Source of the DNA: Candidatus Manganitrophaceae bacterium
GTDB taxonomy: Bacteria; Nitrospirota; Nitrospiria; SBBL01; JAADHI01
Assembly: GCA_012960925.1 (NCBI GenBank)
Contig: DUAG01000010.1
Span: 1 to 42,533, forward strand
Direction: 5' to 3'
DNA: 42,533 bases
This document shows positions 30,223 through 38,724 of the stretch, piece after piece (positions within the stretch are counted from its first letter, which is position 1; each line of letters starts with the position of its first letter). The notes below the pieces were generated by a model. It saw only the letters and a list, made by a program, of their open reading frames with translations, ran no database searches and was not told the DNA's origin. A program made the position numbers and the translations under genes.

Positions 30223-32942
30223 TATTCATTCTATTTCTCTTAGTGAGTCCTGATGTTCTCCTTGCGACGGAATGGGAAGGACGTGTTATTGCGCAGATCA
30301 CCTTTGACCGTGCGGGTAATATTTCGGATGAGGATTTACTTCAACTTATCCGAATGAATCCTGGAGACCGCTTCAAGTACGATAATATTCGGAAGGCGAT
30401 TAAACATCTTTATCAGACAGGACACTACAAAGATATCCTGGTCGAGGCTGAACCCTCCGGAAAGGATCGGGCCGCGCTTCACTTCATTCTGATTGAAAGA
30501 CAATTTCTATCCTCAATCCGTATCTCGGGGAATCACACTATTTCTGAAAAAGATATCCTCAATGCGCTGTCATTTAAGCCCGGAGACGTGTTTACAGAGG
30601 CTTATTGGCGTGAGTTGCTCGCTCAAATCGCTTCATTTTATCAGAAAGAGGGATTTTTTCGCGTCAAGTTTTCATCGCAAATGCAATCAGAGAATGAGGA
30701 TAGAAGGAAAATAAAGGCCGCCCTCAGAATTGATGAGGGAAAGCGTGTTCGGATCCGCACGCTCACTCTCCAGGGAGAAAAGTTTTTTCCGAACTGGATC
30801 CTGGCACTCAGGATTTTCTCGCATAAGGGAGAGTTTTATCGGCATCGTGTTTTTGAGGAAGATATCTATCGGCTGAAATCATTTTATGAATTGAAAGGTT
30901 ATCTGAAGGCAACGGTAGGTCCGGCCGTGGTGACTTATATTGAAGAGACCAATGAAGTTGACATACTTCTTTCTCTCAACTCATCGAACAAGATCAACTT
31001 TTTTTTTGAAGGGGAAAACCTCTTCTCTCGAAAAAAACTTGAATCACTCTTGCTGATCAAAGAAGAGCGTAGCGACGACGAAGATGTCCTGGAAGAAAGT
31101 GCCCGTCAGATCGAAGGACTTTATCGTCAAGAGGGATATCCATTCGCGGAAGTGAAATCTGTTTTTAGACGTTTTCCTTCGGAAAATAGGATAGAGGTCC
31201 ACTTTAAAATAAAGAGCGGATTCAGGGCAAAGATTCGAGAGATTCGATTTTCCGGTAATTACGCATTCAGACAAAAACGTCTTCAGGCGCTCATTTTACT
31301 ACAGGAAGAAGGCCTGATTAAAAAACAGCTTTATACGGAAGAGGCCCTTGATGAAGATGTTACGCTTTTATCTAACTTTTACAAGGAAAATGGTTTTCAG
31401 GACATTGAGATAAAGGGTATTCCAAAATTTGATGCTCTCCAGAGATACCTGACTGTCGTCTTTAGGATCGATGAAGGAATTCGCACCCGAATTGAAAACA
31501 TTGCTATTGTAGGCAGTCGGGCCCTTTCCGAGGCTGAACTTCTCGGCGTTCTGGGCGAGCATTCCCAAACGCCCTATAATGAAACCGTTGTCGGGGAGGG
31601 CAGGGCGAAACTGCTGTCAGCTTATTCAAGAAAAGGATATTTACATACTGATATTACACCAGCTATCGACTCCTCCCTCGACCGAACCAACGTGAGAATA
31701 ACCTACCATGTGACTGAGGGCGTTCAGGTCCGGTTAGGCCAGATTCACCTGAAAGGGAATCTGCGTGCCAAAGATTATGTTCTACTCCGGGAGATCACTA
31801 TTCGGGAAGGAGATCTATATAACCCCGAGAAACTCCTGGAGAGCCAGCTTAGGCTTTCTAAAATCGGACTCTTTTCGGTGCTGCATTTTGACCCCATCCA
31901 ATTCGAGGATAATCTGACCACACAGGATGTTCAACTCACTGTTGAAGAAAGACCAAGCATTGCCCTGGACTTCGGATTTGGTTTTGGAAACAGAGAACGA
32001 CTTCGCGGCTTCGTCGAGGTTTCACATCGTAATCTTTGGGGAACGAGCCGCTCACTGAGTGCACGGGCTGAGGGTAGCCGAGTTGAAGAACGGTATCAAA
32101 TTAATTACAGAGAACCTTGGTTCCTGGGTAAAAAGATTAACGCGAAGCTTACTTCCACCTATGAGGACCTGGAGGAAGTTTCTTTTGACCTGGAAACGTT
32201 CAGCGGCGCCTTTGGCCTTGATAAATCATTTACAGACCACCTTAGAGGGTCTATTCTCTATGAATATGAACTCCGGAGAACAAGTAATGTGGCACCAACG
32301 ACCACACTGAGTCCTGAAGATATCGAGAGGTTTACAATTGCGACGATGAACCTTTCACTCATTCGTGATTCACGCGATGATCCCTTTAATCCTCGTAGCG
32401 GTTCAGTGAATGGAGTGTCTATAAGGAACGCGGAAACATTTCTCGGTTCAGATGTCGAACTGGTGAAGACAACAATTCAAAGCCGATGGTACTTCTCTCT
32501 AGGCTCACACATGGTCTTTGCCTTGTCTGCCAGGGCCGGTGTTGCAAAACGCTTAGGGGAAACGACCCTGATTCCTCTTTCGGAACGTTTCTTTGTCGGG
32601 GGAAGAAGCACTGTGCGAGGTTATGATGAGGATGAACTGGGCGTACAAAATGTCACGATTATCAACGGAGAGCCAACCGGCGGAGAGGCAATGGTTGTCC
32701 TCAACGAGGAACTACGGATCTTCCTCCCTAAATCGTTTGGTCTCGTCTTATTTTTTGATCATGGAAATGTCTGGAGAAATTATCAAGATATTTCTCTTTC
32801 CCAGGCGAAATCAAGCGCTGGAATAGGATTGCGGTATAATACTCCTATAGGCCCTTTGAGATTTGATTGGGGGTACAAACTGAACCGTGAATTTTCTGAA
32901 GAACCCTGGGTTCTCCACTTCACCTTGGGACATGCCTTCTAA
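30201..32942 (+). CDS. BamA/TamA (Omp85) family protein with seven POTRA domains
   Basis: An outer-membrane assembly barrel. From the GTG at 30243 the protein is 899 aa. Seven POTRA domains are visible at about residues 15-85, 86-166, 167-248, 249-326, 327-412, 413-493 and 494-570. The 16-strand barrel follows (571-899), with the Omp85 signature STVRGYDEDE and a terminal Phe. The frame is open above 30243 and spells SIRVSLIFILFLLVSPDVLLA, a signal peptide. It has no ATG, GTG or TTG there, but aggagggg at 30186-30193 sits seven bases before an in-frame ATT at 30201, which I take as the start. It overlaps the end of tamB by 22 bp. BamA versus TamA identity is unsettled; the tamB neighbour favours TamA. 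Confidence 0.9.
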   Translation: MSIRVSLIFILFLLVSPDVLLATEWEGRVIAQITFDRAGNISDEDLLQLIRMNPGDRFKYDNIRKAIKHLYQTGHYKDILVEAEPSGKDRAALHFILIERQFLSSIRISGNHTISEKDILNALSFKPGDVFTEAYWRELLAQIASFYQKEGFFRVKFSSQMQSENEDRRKIKAALRIDEGKRVRIRTLTLQGEKFFPNWILALRIFSHKGEFYRHRVFEEDIYRLKSFYELKGYLKATVGPAVVTYIEETNEVDILLSLNSSNKINFFFEGENLFSRKKLESLLLIKEERSDDEDVLEESARQIEGLYRQEGYPFAEVKSVFRRFPSENRIEVHFKIKSGFRAKIREIRFSGNYAFRQKRLQALILLQEEGLIKKQLYTEEALDEDVTLLSNFYKENGFQDIEIKGIPKFDALQRYLTVVFRIDEGIRTRIENIAIVGSRALSEAELLGVLGEHSQTPYNETVVGEGRAKLLSAYSRKGYLHTDITPAIDSSLDRTNVRITYHVTEGVQVRLGQIHLKGNLRAKDYVLLREITIREGDLYNPEKLLESQLRLSKIGLFSVLHFDPIQFEDNLTTQDVQLTVEERPSIALDFGFGFGNRERLRGFVEVSHRNLWGTSRSLSARAEGSRVEERYQINYREPWFLGKKINAKLTSTYEDLEEVSFDLETFSGAFGLDKSFTDHLRGSILYEYELRRTSNVAPTTTLSPEDIERFTIATMNLSLIRDSRDDPFNPRSGSVNGVSIRNAETFLGSDVELVKTTIQSRWYFSLGSHMVFALSARAGVAKRLGETTLIPLSERFFVGGRSTVRGYDEDELGVQNVTIINGEPTGGEAMVVLNEELRIFLPKSFGLVLFFDHGNVWRNYQDISLSQAKSSAGIGLRYNTPIGPLRFDWGYKLNREFSEEPWVLHFTLGHAF

Positions 32943-32972
32943 TTGGAATAAATTCTAGGCACAAAGAAGAAA

Positions 32973-34358
32973 ATGTCAAACACATCCCATATCCGACCCG
33001 TTTATATCTTGATTCTTGGAACGGCCATTCTCTTATTCTTTTATCTCAATAAGGGAAAAAATATCACTGAGATCTTCACATCCCCATCTGAAAGGGGAAC
33101 GCCTGTACTGTCAGATGAGGGAACCTTTTTTCCTCCTTCCACCGATGGCCCTTCGACCGTCATCGATATTCCTTCAAAGGATCTCCCCGAGTGGGCATTG
33201 ATAAATCGTAAAGCCTTGACTGCATTTAACCAATCAAATTACCAGGAAGCCCTTACCCTTTTTCAAAAAGCATTGAAGCAGCGACCGGGTGATGATATCC
33301 TGGATAAGAATATTGCACAGGCCTACGCTCAACTTGGATGGAAGGCTATTCGGAGTAACCGATATTCGGAGGCAATCCTTAAATTTGATAAGGCCATAGA
33401 GGCTGTCCCAGGCGAAACCGCCCACTATATTGGAAAAGCTCTGGCACTGCATCGGCTTGAACGGGGATTTGAGGCACTTGAAACCCTTGAAACCGGTCTT
33501 CAACTCAATCCAATAGAGGCGGTTTTATACAGAATCGGGGGACAGATCTATTATGATCGAAATGAATATGAGAAGGCCATTCATGCTTGGGAAAATGTGC
33601 TTCAAATCACGCCTGAAGATCATTCCCTCTCCGTTTCTCTGGAAAAGCTGAAACGAGAGCAACGCCTTTTTTCAGGTTTTCAGAGAGAAGGGACAAACCA
33701 CTTTACCCTGTTGTTTGAAGGTCAGGAGGATCGAACCTGGATCAGGCCGGTGCTACAGTCTCTTGAAGACGCTTATCAGGAAATTGGTCAGACGATATCC
33801 TATTATCCACAGAGGACCATTTTTACCGTTCTGTATACCGATCAACAGTTTCGGGATGTGACAAAAAGCCCGGCTTGGACGAAGGCCCTCTTTGACGGCA
33901 AAATACACCTTCCGGTCGGGGGAAGGCTTCAGGATTTAAAATTATTGAAAAAACTGATCTATCATGAATATACTCATGCTCTGGTTCATCAACTTTCAGG
34001 CGGAAAGGTGCCCACCTGGCTCAATGAAGGTTTGGCTATTTTTTTTGAAGAGAAAGCAAGGCAGGGGAAGGTAAGGCGGACAGTCCTCCGGGAGCGTGCA
34101 CCTAAATCAATGTTGCCCTTGGAAAAGCTACATGGATCTTTTATGACATTTGATAAAATGACAGCCGACAGGGCGTATGAGGTGAGCGAGATTGCGACGG
34201 CTTATCTGATACAGCGGCATGGTTTTTTTAGAATCAAGCAACTCTTGGAGAAATTGTCCTCCGGTCAGCCATTTCCGGCGGCGTTTGATGAGACCTTCTT
34301 GATTTCTTACAAAGATTTTCAAACAGAATTACGGAGAGAAGCTCCCCGTGGCCGGTAA
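32973..34358 (+). CDS. TPR protein with zinc metallopeptidase (MA-type) domain
   Basis: A 461-aa protein with one N-terminal membrane helix (VYILILGTAILLFFYL), so its body lies in the periplasm. Residues 75-225 hold TPR repeats (for example YQEALTLFQKALKQRPGDD, RYSEAILKFDKAIEAVPGE and EYEKAIHAWENVLQITPEDH). Residues 235-455 are a gluzincin-type peptidase domain. The zinc motif is IYHEYTHALVHQL (HEYTH), and 20 or so residues later WLNEGLAIFFEE supplies the third ligand. It lies 30 bp after the Omp85 gene and overlaps the next gene by 11 bp. A role in envelope protein quality control is likely from context only. Confidence 0.88.
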   Translation: MSNTSHIRPVYILILGTAILLFFYLNKGKNITEIFTSPSERGTPVLSDEGTFFPPSTDGPSTVIDIPSKDLPEWALINRKALTAFNQSNYQEALTLFQKALKQRPGDDILDKNIAQAYAQLGWKAIRSNRYSEAILKFDKAIEAVPGETAHYIGKALALHRLERGFEALETLETGLQLNPIEAVLYRIGGQIYYDRNEYEKAIHAWENVLQITPEDHSLSVSLEKLKREQRLFSGFQREGTNHFTLLFEGQEDRTWIRPVLQSLEDAYQEIGQTISYYPQRTIFTVLYTDQQFRDVTKSPAWTKALFDGKIHLPVGGRLQDLKLLKKLIYHEYTHALVHQLSGGKVPTWLNEGLAIFFEEKARQGKVRRTVLRERAPKSMLPLEKLHGSFMTFDKMTADRAYEVSEIATAYLIQRHGFFRIKQLLEKLSSGQPFPAAFDETFLISYKDFQTELRREAPRGR

Positions 34359-34965
34359 TCTAGAGCAGGGAAAGGTCCTCACGAGATCGGTCAATATTTT
34401 TCTTTTGGTGATCCTTACATTTCTGTCGGCCACTTCCGAGGTCATCGCAGATGGATTCGGACGGATAGAGAACGTTAAAGTGGAACTGGTACGAGAAGAG
34501 ATCATCGTTTCCGCAGACCTCGCTCAGGGTTTTCGTCCAAAGATCGTTAATGAAATCCACAATGGTATTCAGAAAGAGTTTCACTACTATATCCTGGTAA
34601 AGCGAAAAGAAACAAATTGGATTTTTGATGAAGAGGTTCTCTCACGAAATATCCTCTATACAGTAAAATATGACACCCTCAAGAAAAATTACCGAGTAAT
34701 TTTTACTGACGGCAACAAGGTTATCGAGAATATTTTTGATGATTTTGATTCCGTGAAAAAGATGGTTTTGCATGTAAATCGTGTGAAACTTTCTCTGGCC
34801 AAGGTTATAAGATCTTCCGACCGCTATTATGTCAGTGTCAAGGCACAAATGAAGGCGGCCAAACTCCCTTTTTATCTCGATTACTTCCTCTTTTTTATTC
34901 CCTTTCTTGAAATTGATACGCCTTGGTCTAACTCAGCGACCATCTCTTTTCAAATCTTGAAATAG
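34348..34965 (+). CDS. DUF4390-family exported protein
   Basis: A 205-aa protein of unknown function with an N-terminal signal or anchor (VNIFLLVILTFLSATSEVIA). The rest is a strand-rich domain of the DUF4390 type, with IENVKVELVREEIIVSADL, FHYYILVKRKE, DTLKKNYRV and, near the end, FLFFIPFLEIDTPWSN, whose final hydrophobic motif is typical. Start is a GTG that overlaps the peptidase gene; a later start is possible. The next gene encodes NtrY, 20 bp downstream, and DUF4390 next to NtrY is a recurrent pairing in several Gram-negative phyla, so it may be part of that sensor's input. Confidence 0.82.
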   Translation: MAGNLEQGKVLTRSVNIFLLVILTFLSATSEVIADGFGRIENVKVELVREEIIVSADLAQGFRPKIVNEIHNGIQKEFHYYILVKRKETNWIFDEEVLSRNILYTVKYDTLKKNYRVIFTDGNKVIENIFDDFDSVKKMVLHVNRVKLSLAKVIRSSDRYYVSVKAQMKAAKLPFYLDYFLFFIPFLEIDTPWSNSATISFQILK

Positions 34966-34985
34966 CGCATTTACATGGGGTCCAG

Positions 34986-37214
34986 TTGGTGAATCAGGAT
35001 AGTACAAAAATAGGGAAGACGAAAAAAAAGAGCGTCTTTCGCCCTGTCTGGATCACCGCGCTCTTCTTGACTGCTTCGGTTTCACTTACATTTCTTCTCT
35101 TTCGAGGCATCGAACACCCTTCTCAATTTTCAACAAATATTCTCGTACTAACACTGGTGAATGTAAATATCACGCTTACGATTGTCCTGGTCCTCCTCCT
35201 TTCCAGAAATCTGATTAAAGTCTATTTTGAAAGGAAGCGAGAGCCGGGAAAATCAAGGTTCAAGAGCAAGCTTGTGGGTGCATTTCTCGGCCTCTCGTTG
35301 ATCCCATCAATTCTTTTGTTTATCGTTGCCAGTGGCCTTTTGACAAGCAGTATTGAAAACTGGTTTTCCATTCAAGTGGAAAAATCACTTGACCAGTCTC
35401 TGGGCGTTGCTCAGGACTATTATGAACAGAATCGCCAAAATGTTGTCCGTACCTCAAATGAAATCGGCCGCTCCCTCCTGGAACGTAACATGGTCAAAAG
35501 TGCTCGGAACAGAGTGGCCAACTTTCTGGAAAGACGGCGGGAAGAGCACGGTGTTCAGGCCGTCCATCTCTTCACGCCGGAACTCCGTCATATTGCCAGG
35601 GCTTCAGAGAAGGAATACGCGGCCAGCCCTCCATCGCCGGATTTTCTTGAGAAAATCCTTGAATCTAATCAAAACCTTAAAAGTGGAGAGAAGGAACCTC
35701 TCCCTCTTTCTATTCAATCAACACCGAAAGGAGATCTTATCCGGGGCGTCATTCCATTACGTTCAAGAAACCGCATTGTTGCAATCCTTGTGGTCGACCA
35801 TCTGATCCCTCTTGACGTTGTTCAGAAGATGGAGGGAATCAAGAAATCGGTCGAAGAATACAAACAGTTGAAGGCATTCAAGAACCCTATTAAGGGAAGC
35901 TACATCCTTTCTTTCCTGATCATTGTCCTCTTGATCATCTTTTCGGCGGTATGGTTCGGTATCTACTTTTCCCGAACCATTACTGTTCCAATACAGCGTC
36001 TTGCCGAGGGGACACAAGCCGTTGCGGGTGGAGATTTAAATTTCCAGCTTGATGTCCGGGCAACCGATGAACTGGGCGTACTGGTTGATTCTTTTAACAA
36101 AATGACGTCTGACTTAAAGCAGGGGCAGGAAAAAATTAAAGAGGTGAATCGTTTTCTCCTGGTGTCGAACCGGGAATCGGAGGGACGCCGCGCCTATATG
36201 GAAGGTGTCCTGCAAAATATCGGCGCGGGCGTTATTTCTGTCGATGAAAAAGGAAGGATCGCGACTTTTAATCCGTCAGCAAGCAAGATTTTCAGTGTCC
36301 CGCCCAATGAGGCCATTCAGAAGGACTTTATTGATTTCTTCTTATCCCGAAAAATGGGGGGAATCACCGACCTCTATCAGCAGATGCAAGCAGCGGGGGA
36401 AAAGTCTTTGGAGGAAGAAATTATTGTCGAAGTTCAGAATAGGCTATTGACCCTGCGCATCACGCTTTCGGTTTTGCAGGGACACGACAAAAGGCTTCTG
36501 GGCTTTGTGATCGTTTTTGATGATTTGACCGAACTCATCCGGGCTCAAAAAGTTGCGACCTGGCAGGAGGTAGCCCGTCGAATTGCCCATGAAATTAAAA
36601 ATCCTCTCACCCCGATTCAGCTTTCCACCGAGCGTCTTCGGAAGAAATATTTCCAGGGGTCCTCCGATTTTGATAAAATCTTTGATGAATCGACCCGAAT
36701 CGTGATTAACGAGGTACAGGGCCTGAAGCGATTGGTTGATGAATTCTCGGAATTTGCCAGGCTCCCTCCTCCTCACCGCAGCGTGCAAACAATCAACCCA
36801 ATTTTACAGGAGGTGATTCTCCTTTATCAAACAAGTCAAAAAGACATCGTCGTCACTTCTCAGTTTGATGAAGATATTCCCATGCTGAATTTGGATCGTG
36901 ACCAGATCAAACGTGTATTCCTGAATTTATTTGAGAATGCGGTTGAAGCCATGGAGGGGGAGGGCGGCGTCTATATTGCGACGGCATACGATCTGGCCCA
37001 ACAAAAGGTTCGGATAGAGGTTTCTGATGAGGGTGTGGGTATTGAGCCTGATGATCTTGAGAAACTGTTTCTCCCTTATTTTTCTAGAAAAAAAACCGGA
37101 ACAGGGCTCGGATTGGCCATTGTCAATCGCATTGTGACAGATCATAATGGACAAATTCGCGTCGCACCCCGACATCCAAAAGGGACAACCTTTACCATTG
37201 AGTTCCCCGTATAG
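34986..37214 (+). CDS. ntrY: NtrY-type membrane sensor histidine kinase
   Basis: A 742-aa inner-membrane kinase. It has N-terminal helices (ITALFLTASVSLTFLLF; ILVLTLVNVNITLTIVLVLL; AFLGLSLIPSILLFIVASGL) and a periplasmic part (about residues 120-300). A further helix near 310-335 precedes a HAMP domain (FSRTITVPIQRLAEGTQAVA). A PAS domain follows (VLQNIGAGVISVDEKGRIAT). The kinase core has the phospho-acceptor His in RIAHEIKNPLTPIQLSTERL, then the N box NLFENAVEAMEG, the G1 box DEGVGI and the G2 box GTGLGLAI. It should phosphorylate NtrX encoded 118 bp downstream. Start is TTG (34986) or the adjacent GTG; both have gggg upstream. The stimulus is unknown. Confidence 0.9.
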   Translation: MVNQDSTKIGKTKKKSVFRPVWITALFLTASVSLTFLLFRGIEHPSQFSTNILVLTLVNVNITLTIVLVLLLSRNLIKVYFERKREPGKSRFKSKLVGAFLGLSLIPSILLFIVASGLLTSSIENWFSIQVEKSLDQSLGVAQDYYEQNRQNVVRTSNEIGRSLLERNMVKSARNRVANFLERRREEHGVQAVHLFTPELRHIARASEKEYAASPPSPDFLEKILESNQNLKSGEKEPLPLSIQSTPKGDLIRGVIPLRSRNRIVAILVVDHLIPLDVVQKMEGIKKSVEEYKQLKAFKNPIKGSYILSFLIIVLLIIFSAVWFGIYFSRTITVPIQRLAEGTQAVAGGDLNFQLDVRATDELGVLVDSFNKMTSDLKQGQEKIKEVNRFLLVSNRESEGRRAYMEGVLQNIGAGVISVDEKGRIATFNPSASKIFSVPPNEAIQKDFIDFFLSRKMGGITDLYQQMQAAGEKSLEEEIIVEVQNRLLTLRITLSVLQGHDKRLLGFVIVFDDLTELIRAQKVATWQEVARRIAHEIKNPLTPIQLSTERLRKKYFQGSSDFDKIFDESTRIVINEVQGLKRLVDEFSEFARLPPPHRSVQTINPILQEVILLYQTSQKDIVVTSQFDEDIPMLNLDRDQIKRVFLNLFENAVEAMEGEGGVYIATAYDLAQQKVRIEVSDEGVGIEPDDLEKLFLPYFSRKKTGTGLGLAIVNRIVTDHNGQIRVAPRHPKGTTFTIEFPV

Positions 37215-37332
37215 GGATGACATATTCAGCATGCCTAGATAAAGCTTCAGGGCAAGGCGTGAGGATTCGAGAACTACAGCAGCGCCGTCATGGTGGCTTA
37301 AACGAGTCTCAATAGTTACCAAAGGAGATTAC

Positions 37333-38709
37333 TTGGCTGAACAGATTTTACTCGTAGATGATGAACCGGCGATCCTCTCCACGCTATCGGGTATCCTGAG
37401 CGATGAGGGATATGATGTTCATGTTGCAGGGAATGGGGTCGATGCGCTTCAACAGGTGAAAACCACTTCCCCCGAAGTTGTCTTGCTTGATATCTGGATG
37501 CCGAACCCGGACGGGCTTGTCACCCTAAAGAAGATAAAAGCTTCCTCTCCAGAGGTCATTGTTGTCATGATGTCAGGCCATGGTTCAATCGAAACGGCCG
37601 TGAAAGCGATCAAGCTGGGGGCTTATGACTATATCGAAAAACCTCTCTCTTTGGAAAAAGTAATCCTGATGGTGAAGCATGCCCTGACCGAACGTAGGCT
37701 GCAACAGGAAAACAAGACACTGAAAATGATGGTGGAAAAAAGATATGAAATGATTGGTGAGAGTCCGCCCATCCTTGATTTGATTCAACAGATCAAAATG
37801 GCCGGTCCCTCCCAGGGCCGGGTATTGATCTCAGGGGAGAACGGAACGGGGAAAGAGTTGGTCGCCAGGATGATCCATGCGGAAAGTCCGAGGAAAGCAA
37901 GGCCATTTCTCGAGATCAATTGTGCCGCGATTCCAAGCAACCTTATTGAAAGTGAACTTTTTGGATATGAGAAGGGTGCCTTCACCGGGGCGGAACGTCA
38001 GAAAAAGGGACAGTTTGAACTGGCTCACGAGGGAACACTCTTTCTTGATGAAATCGGGGACATGTCTCTTCCGACCCAATCAAAGGTTCTTCGGGTATTA
38101 CAGGATCAGGTTTTTTATCGGGTCGGTGGGGGGGAACGGATCAAGGTCAATGTCCGAGTCATCGCAGCGTCGAACAAAGACCTCTCGGAAGAGATCAAGG
38201 AGGAAACCTTCCGTGAAGATCTGTATTACCGTTTAAATGTGATCCCTTTACATGTCCCTCCTCTCAGGCAACGTGCAGAGGATATCCCGCGCCTTATTGC
38301 TCACTTTATGAAAGAGCTCTCTCAGGAGCAAGGCCTCAAGCCCAAAAGAATAGAAGCAGAAGTTTATGATTTAATGAAGCAATATGGGTGGCCGGGCAAT
38401 GTGAGAGAACTCAGAAACATTACTGAGAGACTAATGATCATGGTCCCGTCCCAAGTGATTACACAGGACGATCTTCCTGACTTTATCCAATACGGGGAGG
38501 GGGATCAATCTCAGATCCTACAATCGACATCGACGCCTGCCTCTTCGCTGAAAGAAGCCCGTAGTCTTTTCGAAAAGAAACATATTCTGGAAAAGCTTGG
38601 GGAAAATAACTGGAATGTCATTAAAACAGCGGAAGCGCTGAAGATTGAGCGGACCTATCTCTACCGGAAAATGAAGTTTCTCGGGATAGAGGCACCCGAG
38701 GAAAAATAA
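37333..38709 (+). CDS. ntrX: NtrX-type sigma-54-dependent response regulator
   Basis: A 458-aa regulator with three domains. The receiver (residues 1-120) starts MAEQILLVDDEPAILSTLSG and has the phospho-acceptor Asp in VVLLDIWMPN. The AAA+ domain (about 140-370) has Walker A ISGENGTGKELVAR, the sigma-54 contact GAFTGA and Walker B FLDEIGDM. The C-terminal FIS-type helix-turn-helix includes ENNWNVIKTAEALKIERTYL. All elements needed to activate sigma-54 promoters are present. Start is TTG with aaaggag upstream. It is the last gene of the envelope block; copA ends 15 bp away on the other strand. Targets are not visible in the window. Confidence 0.92.
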   Translation: MAEQILLVDDEPAILSTLSGILSDEGYDVHVAGNGVDALQQVKTTSPEVVLLDIWMPNPDGLVTLKKIKASSPEVIVVMMSGHGSIETAVKAIKLGAYDYIEKPLSLEKVILMVKHALTERRLQQENKTLKMMVEKRYEMIGESPPILDLIQQIKMAGPSQGRVLISGENGTGKELVARMIHAESPRKARPFLEINCAAIPSNLIESELFGYEKGAFTGAERQKKGQFELAHEGTLFLDEIGDMSLPTQSKVLRVLQDQVFYRVGGGERIKVNVRVIAASNKDLSEEIKEETFREDLYYRLNVIPLHVPPLRQRAEDIPRLIAHFMKELSQEQGLKPKRIEAEVYDLMKQYGWPGNVRELRNITERLMIMVPSQVITQDDLPDFIQYGEGDQSQILQSTSTPASSLKEARSLFEKKHILEKLGENNWNVIKTAEALKIERTYLYRKMKFLGIEAPEEK

Positions 38710-38724
38710 GACCGAAAAACCACC

